A DNA stretch of 64,000 bases from an uncultured Parabacteroides sp. (GCA_937894065.1 CALCST010000023.1:372001-436000); one strand, 5' to 3'; numbered from the stretch's first letter, positions 36,448 through 46,046 are shown. Notes: a model not told the origin generated them from the letters alone. Made by a program: numbers and translations.

Positions 36448-37011
36448 TCAGAAACCTATGGTATGTTCTATAAGTATTTTTGCACCGATAGCTATTAGGA
36501 TTATTCCTCCTATCAAATCCAGCTTGAGGTCAATTTTTCTGCCTATGTTATGCCCCAATACTACGCCGCTCATTGAGAATATAAGCGTTACGATAGCCAC
36601 AATGGCTGCAACAGGGACAAGCGGAGTTTTAAGCAAGGCGAGGGAGATTCCTACGGCAAGTGCATCAATACTTGTAGCAATGCCCAACCCACACAGAGTT
36701 TTCATGCAAAGAGGATTTACTTTCTCATCTTCTTCCTTTTCCGAGAAACTGTCTTTTATCATTTTCCCTCCAAGATAAAGAAGCAGTATAAATGCAATCC
36801 AGTGGTCGAAGGCTTCAATCAGTTGTCTGAAACCTATGCCACATAAGTATCCGGCAACAGTCATTCCTGCTTGGAATACGGCGAATATTATACCTATTTT
36901 AAGCACGTTTCTCATTGGACACGTCTTTATTATGGAACCGCTGGTTACGGATACGGCAAGACTGTCCATTGATAGTCCGATGGCTAATAAGATGATTTCG
37001 AATATTGACAT
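36448..37011 (-). CDS. mntP: Manganese efflux pump MntP
   Basis: 187 residues with six helices. The two conserved Asp-containing repeats are AIGLSMDSLAVSVTSG (about 11-26) and LGIATSIDALAVGISLALL (about 110-128), which are essential Mn2+ ligands in the family. A charged loop KDSFSEKEEDEKVNPLCMK separates the halves. It exports Mn2+ and protects from manganese overload. No mntP riboswitch-like structure is recognised upstream. A 22-bp palindrome array lies between it and the nitroreductase gene. Confidence 0.95.
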   Translation of the reverse strand: MSIFEIILLAIGLSMDSLAVSVTSGSIIKTCPMRNVLKIGIIFAVFQAGMTVAGYLCGIGFRQLIEAFDHWIAFILLLYLGGKMIKDSFSEKEEDEKVNPLCMKTLCGLGIATSIDALAVGISLALLKTPLVPVAAIVAIVTLIFSMSGVVLGHNIGRKIDLKLDLIGGIILIAIGAKILIEHTIGF

Positions 37012-37069
37012 TATATTGGTTTTTAGTGTTTGGAAGAATTTCTTAGGGATTGGATTATAAGATATTCTT

Positions 37070-37169
37070 TAACTTAAAAAAGATGCCTATGTTTTTGGAA
37101 AAACATGCCGACCTTTTCCGGAAAAGATGCCGACCTTTTTTTAAAAAGATAGTTATCTTTTCCGGGGAA
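37070..37169. repeat. 22-bp periodic palindrome array (TTTTCCGGAAAA core)
   Basis: Five units start at 37070, 37092, 37114, 37136 and 37158, exactly 22 bp apart: TTAACTTAAAAA, TTTTTGGAAAAA, TTTTCCGGAAAA, TTTTTTTAAAAA, TTTTCCGGGGAA. The 10-bp spacers are GATGCCTATG, CATGCCGACC, GATGCCGACC and GATAGTTATC. It is intergenic. Confidence 0.85.
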
Positions 37170-37179
37170 GGTGTTAGTA

Positions 37180-37698
37180 TTATAATATGGAAACAATTTC
37201 TTCTGTTCCCTTTCTTTTCTTTACAGATTCTGCAAATTGTTCTTCTCTTTCCGGATATCCCAAAGGTATGATAACAGCTGGTTCAATATTTTCCGGCAAA
37301 TTAAGAACTTCCTTGCATCGAGCTACGTCAAAATTGCAAACCCAGCAAGTTCCCAGTCCTTGTTCTACAGCTGCAAGGCAGATATGCTCAACAGCAATTG
37401 CCACGTCGATATCTGCATGGTCCTTACCATCCGAGCCTCGTTTCCATGACTGGCTGTGATCTTCACATGCAACGATGAACATAGGCACAGACTTTATCCA
37501 TTCCCTGCTGTAGCATGATTTTATATTTTCAACTCCTTCGTCAGATTTTACAACGAAGAACTTCCATGGTTGGAAGTTTACTGCAGATGGAGCCAGTCTT
37601 GCTGCTTCAATTATATATTCCAGTTTTTCTTTCTCTATAGCCTTGGAAGAGAACTGTCTGATGGAACAGCGCTTTTTTACAAGTTCTAGAAATGTCAT
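37180..37698 (-). CDS. Nitroreductase-family flavoprotein
   Basis: 172 residues. It has the FMN-binding N-terminus LVKKRCSIRQFSSKAIEKEK and APSAVNFQPWKFFVV (about 36-50), and the C-terminal AVEQGLGTCWVCNFD and VIIPLGYPE. It is a compact form of about 170 residues, common in anaerobes and often used to reduce quinones, nitro-compounds or enones with NAD(P)H. It overlaps the upstream GT2 gene by 4 bp, so they are cotranscribed; a metabolic link is not evident. Confidence 0.92.
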   Translation of the reverse strand: MTFLELVKKRCSIRQFSSKAIEKEKLEYIIEAARLAPSAVNFQPWKFFVVKSDEGVENIKSCYSREWIKSVPMFIVACEDHSQSWKRGSDGKDHADIDVAIAVEHICLAAVEQGLGTCWVCNFDVARCKEVLNLPENIEPAVIIPLGYPEREEQFAESVKKRKGTEEIVSIL

Positions 37699-38645
37699 AA
37701 TTCTGATTCTATTTTATATTTGTTTCTATTCGGTGAATTTCTTGAAATAAGCTCGCCGATGAATCCGGCAAGAAACAGTTGCGTTCCCATAATCATTCCC
37801 GTAAGCGAGATATAGAAATAAGGTGAGTTAGTCACCAATGGTCTTAAATCTCCTGAAATGATTGAAGCCAGTTTCATTCCAAGCACCACCACAAGGGCTA
37901 TGAATCCTATGAAAAACATAAGACTGCCAAGGAGTCCGAAGAAATGCATTGGCTTCTTGCCGAATTTGCTGGTGAACCAAAGCGTAATCAAATCCAGATA
38001 TCCATTCACAAATCTGTTCAGACCGAATTTTGTCGTACCATATTTACGCGCCTGATGATGCACCACCTTTTCGCCGATTTTGTTGAATCCGGCGATTTTG
38101 GCCAGATATGGGATATATCTGTGCATATCGTTATAAATCTCAATATTCTTTATTACGATATTTTTGTATGCTTTCAGTCCACAATTGAAGTCGTGCAGAT
38201 TATGTATTCCTGAGAATTTTCTTGCAGTAGCGTTGAACAGCTTTGTCGGAATTGTCTTTGACAGCGGGTCGTAGCGTTTCTTTTTCCAACCAGACACAAG
38301 GTCATATCCATCTTCAGTAATCATTCTGTAGAGTTCCGGTATTTCGTCCGGACTGTCCTGCAAGTCAGCATCCATAGTGATTACAACATTGCCTTTAGCT
38401 TTTTGGAATCCACAATGCAGAGCCGGAGATTTTCCATAATTGCGGCGGAATTTTATCCCATGCACCATTTCATTGTTTTCTTTGATATGCTGTATTATCT
38501 TCCATGAATCATCGGTACTGCCGTCGTCCACAAAGATTACTTCATATGTAAAGTTGTTTTCTTCCATCACACGCTTAATCCAGGCGAACAGTTCAGGAAG
38601 GGATTCTGCCTCATTATATAAAGGAATAACTACAGAAATATCCAT
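37695..38645 (-). CDS. Polyprenyl-phosphate glycosyltransferase, GT2 family
   Basis: 316 residues. The GT-A domain includes SVVIPLYNEAESLPELFAWI, VDDGSTDDSW and MDADLQDSPDEIPEL (the DxD region near 95-100). Two C-terminal helices follow (FFGLLGSLMFFIGFIALVVV and ISLTGMIMGTQLFLAGFIGE). This is the DPM1/GtrB/ArnC layout: the enzyme moves a sugar from a nucleotide donor to undecaprenyl phosphate on the inner leaflet. The final sugar acceptor is unknown. Its start follows part of the A-rich leader and a repeat hairpin. Confidence 0.93.
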   Translation of the reverse strand: MDISVVIPLYNEAESLPELFAWIKRVMEENNFTYEVIFVDDGSTDDSWKIIQHIKENNEMVHGIKFRRNYGKSPALHCGFQKAKGNVVITMDADLQDSPDEIPELYRMITEDGYDLVSGWKKKRYDPLSKTIPTKLFNATARKFSGIHNLHDFNCGLKAYKNIVIKNIEIYNDMHRYIPYLAKIAGFNKIGEKVVHHQARKYGTTKFGLNRFVNGYLDLITLWFTSKFGKKPMHFFGLLGSLMFFIGFIALVVVLGMKLASIISGDLRPLVTNSPYFYISLTGMIMGTQLFLAGFIGELISRNSPNRNKYKIESEL

Positions 38646-38650
38646 GAATT

Positions 38651-38759
38651 TAAGTTTTTGAGTTTTTATTTTTATGAGTTTATTAGTTGACGAGGTTTCA
38701 TATTTTAAGTAGTCAAGAAGTTTATAATTGTTTCTTGTAACCTTGTTAACTCGTCAACT
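38651..38759. repeat. A-rich leader plus GTTGACAAG-family repeat
   Basis: On the minus strand an A-rich block similar to the 18-bp leader of xusB lies next to the GT2 start. GTTGACGAGG (38686-38695) and CTTGTTAACTCGTCAAC (38742-38758) form the hairpin arms. Confidence 0.6.
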
Positions 38760-38761
38760 GA

Positions 38762-39271
38762 TTACCATTCTTCGTTTCTTTTGCAGAACGCTGCTACCGG
38801 TATTGATAGGAATACACCGTAAAGCACGTTGTTGAGTATTCCTTGCAAAGCCATATGTATCGGAGTGAGATTTATTTGCTTCATCTTTTCCAGAACCTGA
38901 CTGTCAACGCCTGCATCATACATCATCTGCACTGTCTGTATCAATGCATTCGACAACAGATTCGGGTCTGCAATATATTTATAGTAGACGAAATGGAGGA
39001 GTGACACCAGTATTGCAGCAAAGAAATATAATAATATTCCGAATTGCCATGCATGGAAAAATCCGATGTTGCCACCAATATCATCTCTATATCTTTTTGT
39101 CAGAAAATATGCCAGGAAAGGCACGCTCAAGGACATTCCCCAATATATTATAGTAAAGGCGGGAGTAGTGTTTCCCAACATGAAGAATACATATTTTATA
39201 ATCCAAAATAAGCCAAGGCTTAATCCGTAGCGCATGGCACTTGACAGCAGAATGCTTTTGTTCTCTTTCAT
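38762..39271 (-). CDS. DUF4199 membrane protein
   Basis: 169 residues with four predicted helices (MRYGLSLGLFWIIKYVFFML, IIYWGMSLSVPFLAYFLT, FGILLYFFAAILVSLLHF, ILNNVLYGVFLSIPVAAF). It matches the small Bacteroidetes DUF4199 family, with no known activity. It lies upstream of the GT2 gene in the same direction, about 115 bp away, across a repeat hairpin. Genes of this family often precede a GT2 of the same type, so they may act together in the envelope. Confidence 0.85.
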   Translation of the reverse strand: MKENKSILLSSAMRYGLSLGLFWIIKYVFFMLGNTTPAFTIIYWGMSLSVPFLAYFLTKRYRDDIGGNIGFFHAWQFGILLYFFAAILVSLLHFVYYKYIADPNLLSNALIQTVQMMYDAGVDSQVLEKMKQINLTPIHMALQGILNNVLYGVFLSIPVAAFCKRNEEW

Positions 39272-39315
39272 TAGTTCTATTTTATTTACTTATGTTTTAC
39301 TGGTTGCTTGATAAA

Positions 39316-39435
39316 GTTGACAAGTTAAAGGTGTCAAGGAGTTAAGTTGTCAAAAAGTCAAGTAGAAATAGCTTTTTACCTGATGCCTTGTCAACTTGTC
39401 AACTCGTCAACTTGTTTTCTTGCCAACTTGTTAAC
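39316..39435. repeat. GTTGACAAG-family repeat cluster
   Basis: Multiple GTTGACAAG, GTCAAGGAG and CTTGTCAACTCGTCAACTTG copies around the module AATAGCTTTTTACCTGATGCC. It occupies much of the 435-bp gap before the CusA gene, upstream of the DUF4199 start on the other strand. Confidence 0.65.
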
Positions 39436-39476
39436 TGAAATCTTAGCCCAGCAAAACTTAAATTATTTATTTGATG

Positions 39477-39484
39477 CAAAGTTA
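39477..39484 (-). promoter_or_regulatory. Probable -7 box of the DUF4199/GT2 unit
   Basis: TAACTTTG on the minus strand (complement 39477-39484), a full match to TAnnTTTG. A TTG lies about 21 bp upstream. The leader would be about 200 nt and contains the repeat cluster. Confidence 0.45.
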
Positions 39485-39653
39485 ATATAAAAAACTAAAG
39501 TTTTGCAATCTTAATTTACTGTTGATAAAAGAGAAGAAGGTGGTCTAATATGATTTCTATAACCGGTAGATAGTTCAACTTGGATTTAGGCAGTTTCAAC
39601 TTCCATTTTGTCTGCTTCACTGCCCTTTGGAATTTACTGCGATAATAGTAATA

Positions 39654-39661
39654 TAATTTTG
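39654..39661 (+). promoter_or_regulatory. Probable -7 box of the cusA operon
   Basis: TAATTTTG, full match to TAnnTTTG, about 45 bp before the ATG at 39707. A clear -33 box is not seen at the standard distance. The position rules out starts further upstream. Confidence 0.45.
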
Positions 39662-39706
39662 CTTCCCTGTAGCCTTGTCTACTCGTTAACTATAAATTCA
39701 TCATAT

Positions 39707-42700
39707 ATGTTCAAATCAATAGTACGTTTCTCAATCAAAAAGAAAGTATTTGTCGCACTGGCAACTATTTTACTCTTGGTCAGCGGTATCTATTCGATGC
39801 TGACTTTACCGATAGATGCAGTTCCTGATATTACCAATAATCAGGTTCAGATTGTAACAGTTTCTCCAACTTTGGCTCCTCAGGAAGTGGAACAGCTAAT
39901 AACTTTCCCTATAGAGATAGCCATGAGTAATATAATGAATGTGGAGGAAATCCGTTCTGTTTCACGTTTCGGTCTTTCACTGGTTACGGTTGTATTTAAC
40001 GAGAAAGTTCCGACTCTCGATGCGAGGCAGCTTATAAATGAGCAGATTCAGACTGTAGCCGGAGAGATTCCGGAGGAATTGGGAACACCGGAACTTATGC
40101 CTATCACTACTGGACTTGGTGAAATTTATCAGTATGTGCTGAAAGTTGCTCCCGGATATGAAAAGAAGTATGACGCAATGGAGCTGAGAACCATACAGGA
40201 CTGGATTGTGAAAAGACAGCTTTCCGGTATTCCGGGAATTGTTGAAATAAACAGTTTCGGTGGTTATTTGAAGCAATATGAAGTTGCTATTGACCCTGAT
40301 GCTCTTTATTCTCTTAATATCACAATTTCAGATATTTTCGAAGCATTGAACAGTAATAACCAGAATACCGGAGGTAGCTATATTGAGAAAATCAACAGAG
40401 CTTATTATATCCGTGCCGAAGGTATGGTCAATGATTTGAAAGATATCGAACAGATAGTCGTGACTAACCGAAACGGAATACCTGTACACGTAAGCGATAT
40501 TGCAAAAGTTCGTTTTGGTGCTCCAAAACGCTTTGGTGCTATGACTAAAGATGGCGAAGGAGAGTGTGTAGGCGGTATTGCTATGATGCTTAAGGGCGCT
40601 AATGCCAACGTAGTGACTCAGGAATTGGAACGCCGTGTTGATAGAGTTCAGAAAATGTTGCCCGAAGGTGTCAGCATTGAGCCTTATCTTAACCGTTCTG
40701 AACTGGTGAACAGAAATATATCTACAGTAATAAAGAACCTTATTGAAGGTGCGCTGATAGTGTTTGTTGTTCTGATGGTTTTCCTTGGAAACGTACGAGC
40801 CGGAATAATTGTGGCTTCTGTTATTCCTCTGGCAATGCTTTTCGGATTCATAATGATGCGCATTTTCGGCGTTTCTGCAAATCTGATGAGTCTTGGCGCA
40901 ATTGATTTCGGAATAGTTGTTGATGGCTCTATTGTTATTCTTGAAGGAATACTTGCTCATATTTATGGTAAGAAATTTGTGGGTAAGAAATTCAGTAAAG
41001 AAGAGATGGACGCTGAAGTTGAAAAAGGAGCAGGTCAGGTTGTTCGAAGTGCCACATTTGCTGTCCTGATTATTCTTATAGTATTCTTCCCAATACTTAC
41101 ATTGACAGGAATAGAAGGTAAATATTTCACTCCGATGGCAAAGACTTTGGTGTTCTGTATTATCGGCGCACTTTTGCTTTCTCTCACTTATGTTCCGATG
41201 ATGGCTTCTCTTTTCCTTAATCGTTCGATTTCCGACAAGCCGACATTGGCAGACAAGTTTTTTGACGGACTAAACAAAATATATGCTAAAACACTTGGCT
41301 TTTGTCTGAAACATATATGGGGAACAATTGCAGCCTCATTCATTGCACTTCTCCTTTCTCTTGGATTGTTCACAAAGTTAGGAGCAGAATTTATACCAAC
41401 ATTGGACGAAGGAGATTTTGCTATGCAAATGACATTGCCAGCCGGAAGCTCGTTGAGCAAGAGTATTGATGTTTCGTTGAAAGCTGAAAAGATTCTCAAG
41501 GAGAAATTCCCTGAAATAAAACATGTGGTGGCTAAAATCGGTACTGCTGAAGTTCCAACTGACCCTATGGCAGTTGAGGATGCAGATATAATGATAGTTA
41601 TGAAACCTTTTGATGAATGGACTTCTGCAGGAAGTCGTGCGGAAATGGTGGAAAAGATGAAGGAAGCTCTTGAAGTTATCGACGATGCATCATTCAATTT
41701 TAGTCAGCCAATACAGTTGAGGTTCAATGAGCTTATGACAGGTGCAAAAGCTGATATCGCCATTAAATTATATGGTGAAGATATGGCTGAACTGTATGCA
41801 AAGGCAAAAGAAGCAGCAGTGTTCGTCCGTAAAGTTCCTGGAGCTGCCGATGTGCTTGTTGAACAGGCAATGGGATTGCCTCAGCTACTTATACAGTATG
41901 ACAGAGCCAAGATTGCCCGTTATGGTATAAATATTGAAGAGCTGAACACTGTTATTAGAACAGCCTATGCAGGTGAGACAGCCGGTGTAGTTTTTGAAAA
42001 CGAACGTCGTTTTGATATGGTTCTTCGTCTGGATTCTGATAAAGTAAAAGATTTGAATACAGACAAGTTGTTTATAAGAACTGAATCCGGACTTCAGATT
42101 CCTGTGAGTGAAGTGGCAAGTGTGAAGTATGAAAATGGTCCGCTGCAAATCAACCGTGATGCAACGAAGAGAAGAATTGTAATCGGTGTGAATGTGCGTG
42201 ATGCAGATATTCAGCAGGTAGTATCACAGATACAGGAATTGCTTGACAAAAATATAAAGTTGAAACCGGGATACTATTTCGAATATGGAGGACAGTTTGA
42301 GAATTTGCAGAATGCAATCAGTACGTTGACTGTGGTTATTCCTATAGCATTGTTGCTTATCCTTCTTCTTTTGTTCTTTGCCTTCAAGAATGTTACTTAT
42401 TCTTTGGTAGTATTCTCCACAGTTCCGTTGTCTCTAATCGGAGGAATACTGGCGTTGTGGGTTCGTGGTCTGCCTTTCAGTATTTCTGCAGGTGTCGGAT
42501 TTATAGCATTGTTCGGTGTAGCTGTTCTGAATGGTATATTGATGATTAATCATTTCAATGATTTGAGAAAGAAAGGAAATTATATGATGTGTACGGATAG
42601 AATAATTAAGAAGAGTTGTCCGCATTTGCTTCGTCCGGTCTTCTTGACTGGTTTGGTAGCTTCACTTGGTTTTGTGCCTATGGCTATTGCTAAGTCTGCC

Positions 42701-44041
42701 GGAGCCGAAGTTCAGCGTCCGTTGGCTACTGTTGTGATTGGCGGACTTATTGTATCCACAATATTGACACTTTTGATTATCCCTGTATTCTACAGACTGG
42801 TGGGAGGATTTTCATTCAAATTCGGAAAAATGAAGCTTAGAAGACAATTGGGAAAAGGAGTAAGAATGATAGCTCTGCTTGTAGCAATATCAATACCGTC
42901 TTTTGTCTGCGCTCAGGAAAAGAAAGTTTCCCTCTCCGAAGCAATAGAGATTGCTCTTCAGAACAATCCGAGAATGAAAATGGCAGAATCAGAGATTAAC
43001 CGTGCTGAAGCTTCTCGTGGAGACATAATGGAGTTTGGAAACACTTCCTTTTCATATTCCTGGGGACAACTCAACGGGGAATATCGTAAAGACAATGAAA
43101 TGGCATTGGAGCAGTCGTTCGGCTCATTACTGACACCTATATATAAGAATGCTTTGGTGAATACTCAGATATCAAAGGGAAAATATTCCCGTGAGATGAT
43201 AAGAAAGGAGATAATTGCCGAAGTAAAGCGAGCATGGTCATATTATCAGTATGCCTATAATATTTATAAATTGTATGAAGAGCAGGAAAGTCTTGCTGCC
43301 AAATTACGTGAGAGTGGAAATCTCCGTTATCAGCAGGGTGATATTGACCAGACTGAAAGAAGTATGATAGCAACAATGGCTGCCGGTCTCCATTCGGACT
43401 GGATACAGGCTAGGGAAGAGCTCTCTCTTGCAATACGCCGTTTTTCGTGGGCTTGCTATGCCGGTATGGATATAATGCCGGATAACGATGTCCTTTCAAT
43501 ATTGCCTTTGAAAAAAGATTATGACATCCTTTCTCAGAGTCACCTTAACTATTTCAACAGTCAGATTGAAGAGAAAAAGAATATGTTGAATATCGAGAGA
43601 AGCCGCTTTTTCCCGGAAATATCAGCCGGATATGTCCGTCAGAAGATTTCTCCTCTTAATGGATTGAATTCATGGATGGTCGGTATTTCGTTTCCTGTAT
43701 TTTTCTTCTCTCAGCAAAGCAAGATTAAACAGGCAAAAGCCTCTATGCAGATTGCCCGTTGGGAAGCTGAGGATAACAAGATAAAACTTGGAAATAAGGT
43801 TGAGGAACTGTATAAGCTTATCAGAATGCAGCGTGAACGTCTCGACTATTATTCCCATGCAGCTCTTAACGAGGCTGAAGCTCTCCAGAAAAGTGCTTTG
43901 CTTAAGTTTGAAGAGAGTGAGATCAATATCACGGAATTTGTTCAGAGTCTTAAATCTGCACGTGACATACGCAGAAACTATATTCAGACAGTATATGACT
44001 ATAATGTGTCGGTTCTTGAAATAGAACTATATACAGAATAA
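39707..44041 (+). CDS. CusA/CzcA-type metal RND pump fused to a TolC-type channel
   Basis: 1444 residues. Residues 1 to about 1035 are a heavy-metal RND pump: FSIKKKVFVALATILLLVSG start, SLGAIDFGIVVDGSIVILEG in helix 4, and ATVVIGGLIVSTILTLLIIP near the end. From residue 1054 a second protein begins in frame with its own signal-peptide-like segment (MIALLVAISIPSFVCAQEKK), then a TolC-like channel (VSLSEAIEIALQNNPRMKMA). Cleavage there would release a separate outer-membrane channel. An in-frame ATG 33 codons upstream is rejected because the -7 box lies inside. The adaptor gene follows after 40 bp. It probably exports Cu+/Ag+ or Zn2+/Co2+. Confidence 0.92.
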   Translation: MFKSIVRFSIKKKVFVALATILLLVSGIYSMLTLPIDAVPDITNNQVQIVTVSPTLAPQEVEQLITFPIEIAMSNIMNVEEIRSVSRFGLSLVTVVFNEKVPTLDARQLINEQIQTVAGEIPEELGTPELMPITTGLGEIYQYVLKVAPGYEKKYDAMELRTIQDWIVKRQLSGIPGIVEINSFGGYLKQYEVAIDPDALYSLNITISDIFEALNSNNQNTGGSYIEKINRAYYIRAEGMVNDLKDIEQIVVTNRNGIPVHVSDIAKVRFGAPKRFGAMTKDGEGECVGGIAMMLKGANANVVTQELERRVDRVQKMLPEGVSIEPYLNRSELVNRNISTVIKNLIEGALIVFVVLMVFLGNVRAGIIVASVIPLAMLFGFIMMRIFGVSANLMSLGAIDFGIVVDGSIVILEGILAHIYGKKFVGKKFSKEEMDAEVEKGAGQVVRSATFAVLIILIVFFPILTLTGIEGKYFTPMAKTLVFCIIGALLLSLTYVPMMASLFLNRSISDKPTLADKFFDGLNKIYAKTLGFCLKHIWGTIAASFIALLLSLGLFTKLGAEFIPTLDEGDFAMQMTLPAGSSLSKSIDVSLKAEKILKEKFPEIKHVVAKIGTAEVPTDPMAVEDADIMIVMKPFDEWTSAGSRAEMVEKMKEALEVIDDASFNFSQPIQLRFNELMTGAKADIAIKLYGEDMAELYAKAKEAAVFVRKVPGAADVLVEQAMGLPQLLIQYDRAKIARYGINIEELNTVIRTAYAGETAGVVFENERRFDMVLRLDSDKVKDLNTDKLFIRTESGLQIPVSEVASVKYENGPLQINRDATKRRIVIGVNVRDADIQQVVSQIQELLDKNIKLKPGYYFEYGGQFENLQNAISTLTVVIPIALLLILLLLFFAFKNVTYSLVVFSTVPLSLIGGILALWVRGLPFSISAGVGFIALFGVAVLNGILMINHFNDLRKKGNYMMCTDRIIKKSCPHLLRPVFLTGLVASLGFVPMAIAKSAGAEVQRPLATVVIGGLIVSTILTLLIIPVFYRLVGGFSFKFGKMKLRRQLGKGVRMIALLVAISIPSFVCAQEKKVSLSEAIEIALQNNPRMKMAESEINRAEASRGDIMEFGNTSFSYSWGQLNGEYRKDNEMALEQSFGSLLTPIYKNALVNTQISKGKYSREMIRKEIIAEVKRAWSYYQYAYNIYKLYEEQESLAAKLRESGNLRYQQGDIDQTERSMIATMAAGLHSDWIQAREELSLAIRRFSWACYAGMDIMPDNDVLSILPLKKDYDILSQSHLNYFNSQIEEKKNMLNIERSRFFPEISAGYVRQKISPLNGLNSWMVGISFPVFFFSQQSKIKQAKASMQIARWEAEDNKIKLGNKVEELYKLIRMQRERLDYYSHAALNEAEALQKSALLKFEESEINITEFVQSLKSARDIRRNYIQTVYDYNVSVLEIELYTE

Positions 44042-44081
44042 AGAAAATGAAGCTATTAATTATCGAAAATAATTTTTAATC

Positions 44082-44996
44082 ATGAAAAGAATATATTTAT
44101 CATTGGCAATATTATCAACATTATTTTTCTCATGTTCCAAGCAGGACAAAGTAGAGGCTACTGTTCCCGTTCAGAACTCAGATGCAGAGGTTGAATCAGT
44201 AATGGAAACACCAGACAGCACTCTTGCCGAAACTGACGCTGTAAGCTCAGCAACTGCTGTGTCTAATATTCCAGGTTTCAATGGTGTGGTAATTCTTCCC
44301 CCTAGCCAGCAGGCAACTGTAACACTTACTATGGGAGGTTCTGTTCATTCAACATCTCTCTTGCCCGGACATTATGTGAAGAAAGGTGAGGTTCTGGCAA
44401 CTCTTGAGAATCCTGATTTCATAAATCTTCAGCAGACATACCTTGAAGCTACAGCACAGAGTGAATTCCTTGAAAAAGAATATATCCGTCAGCAGAATCT
44501 TGCATCCAAAGAGGCTGCTTCCCAAAAACGCCTGCAGCAAAGCAAGGCTGAATATTTGTCTATGAAGAGCAAGATGGAGGCTTCTGCTGCCCAGCTTAAA
44601 ATTCTTGGTGTTGATGTGTCTTCTCTGTTGAACAGTGGAATAATCCCTTATCTCGAAGTAAAATCTCCTTTGAGTGGTTATGTCACTAATATGAATATCA
44701 ATGTTGGTAAATACTTCAATGTAGGTGAACCTGTCTGCGATGTCATTGACAAAACAAACCCAATGATTCTCCTGACAGTCTATGAGAAAGACCTTGCCCA
44801 GCTTCATATCGGCGACAGAATAGAGTTTTCGGTAAATGGTATTTCTGGAGATAAATATTTTGCGAAAGTGATACTCATTGATCAGATGGTTGATTCTTCA
44901 AACCGTTCAATCAAGGCTTATGCCGAGATAGAAAAAGCTAATGATAAATTCCGCCCAGGAATGTATGTTAGTGCAAAAATCGCCGGAAAAGAATAA
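44082..44996 (+). CDS. Metal RND adaptor lipoprotein (CusB/CzcB-like)
   Basis: 304 residues with a lipobox ending at C18 (LSTLFFSC). An acidic, Thr-rich linker (about 20-65) precedes the lipoyl half (GHYVKKGEVLATLENPDFIN), an alpha hairpin (RQQNLASKEAASQKRLQQSK) and the barrel domain (YVTNMNINVGKYFNVGEP, FRPGMYVSAKI). It bridges the inner pump to the outer channel. No N-terminal metal-binding Met/His cluster is seen, so metal type cannot be told. Next gene starts 9 bp later. Confidence 0.92.
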   Translation: MKRIYLSLAILSTLFFSCSKQDKVEATVPVQNSDAEVESVMETPDSTLAETDAVSSATAVSNIPGFNGVVILPPSQQATVTLTMGGSVHSTSLLPGHYVKKGEVLATLENPDFINLQQTYLEATAQSEFLEKEYIRQQNLASKEAASQKRLQQSKAEYLSMKSKMEASAAQLKILGVDVSSLLNSGIIPYLEVKSPLSGYVTNMNINVGKYFNVGEPVCDVIDKTNPMILLTVYEKDLAQLHIGDRIEFSVNGISGDKYFAKVILIDQMVDSSNRSIKAYAEIEKANDKFRPGMYVSAKIAGKE

Positions 44997-45005
44997 CTTT
45001 GTCGT

Positions 45006-46046
45006 ATGAAACATAAGAAGCCCGACAGATTTATATTGTTAGTGAATGTCATCTCTATTTTGGTGGCATTCCTTACTCATTTTCCTGAGTTGATAACTAT
45101 ATCCAACTTTTCAGGAAAAGGAGTTTTGTTCCCTGAAATGCACTTTGCTGATGTTATAAGCGAAGTCCTGTTTACATATTTGTCGTTGCTGATTTTGTTC
45201 TATGTGAATGTAAAGGTGTTCCATTTTAATTCCGACCTTGTATATATTGATTGGAAGAAAGCCGTTTATTCATTCATAATAACTTGGGTTATAAATAATT
45301 TACTGAGTGATGCATTTATTTATCTTCACCGTAACCTGAATATTCCTGCAATTGATGAGATTATACATTATTATTCTCATCCGTTGCGTGATTTCCTTAT
45401 TTCCTGTGTTGTTACCGGTACGGTCTATCTTACTAGCCAGAATTTGAAAAGGCGTAAGATGCTTCTTGAAAATCAGCAGCTCAGAACGGAGAATCTTATA
45501 AACCAGTATGAATCGTTGAAGAGTCAGCTCAATCCTCATATGCTTTTCAATTCTTTGAATACCTTGTATTCTCTGATACGTGAAACTCCGGATAAGGCGC
45601 AGGACTATCTTCAGGAGTTGTCACGCGTGTTGAGATATACATTGCAGGTAAACGAATCTCCATCGGTTTCTTTACGTGAGGAAATGGATTTTGTTAATTC
45701 CTATATATATCTTTTACAAATGAGATATGAGGAAAATCTTAAGATAGATATTGATATAAATCAGGAATGTCTTTCTTTGAAACTTCCTCCGATGGCTGTA
45801 CAGCTGCTGATTGAAAATGCAGTAAAGCATAACGAGATAAGTAACAGAAATCCGCTTCATGTCAGAATACATACGGAAGGAAATGCAATAAAGGTGACTA
45901 ATCCTATCCGTCCAAGAAAGGATCATATCCAAAATACCGGAATAGGGTTGAACAACCTTGCACAAAGGTATCTGTTGCTTTACAAGAAGAATATTGAGAT
46001 TAAAGAAGAAGACAATTGTTTCACTGTTATTCTACCTTTGATATGA
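45006..46046 (+). CDS. LytS/YehU-type sensor histidine kinase
   Basis: 346 residues. Four helices in the first 150 residues are followed by a coiled coil and the His-kinase domain: the phospho-acceptor motif QLNPHMLFNSLNTLYSLI (about 178-195), the N box LLIENAVKHNEIS and an ATP lid GIGLNNLAQRY. No sensor domain apart from the helices is visible. It overlaps the response-regulator gene by 4 bp and follows the metal pump genes closely, so it could control them or respond to the same stress. Confidence 0.93.
   Translation: MKHKKPDRFILLVNVISILVAFLTHFPELITISNFSGKGVLFPEMHFADVISEVLFTYLSLLILFYVNVKVFHFNSDLVYIDWKKAVYSFIITWVINNLLSDAFIYLHRNLNIPAIDEIIHYYSHPLRDFLISCVVTGTVYLTSQNLKRRKMLLENQQLRTENLINQYESLKSQLNPHMLFNSLNTLYSLIRETPDKAQDYLQELSRVLRYTLQVNESPSVSLREEMDFVNSYIYLLQMRYEENLKIDIDINQECLSLKLPPMAVQLLIENAVKHNEISNRNPLHVRIHTEGNAIKVTNPIRPRKDHIQNTGIGLNNLAQRYLLLYKKNIEIKEEDNCFTVILPLI

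Noticed and set aside
37070..37169. Palindrome array as a CRISPR
   Set aside because: Units are 22 bp with only 10-bp spacers, the palindrome varies within the array, and no cas genes are present.
39608..39706. 33-codon extension of the CusA-TolC gene
   Set aside because: It contains the probable -7 box, reads as non-coding sequence, and the ATG at 39707 starts the normal RND N-terminus.
40328..40960. 210-codon open frame on the minus strand
   Set aside because: It is antisense to the strongly supported CusA gene.
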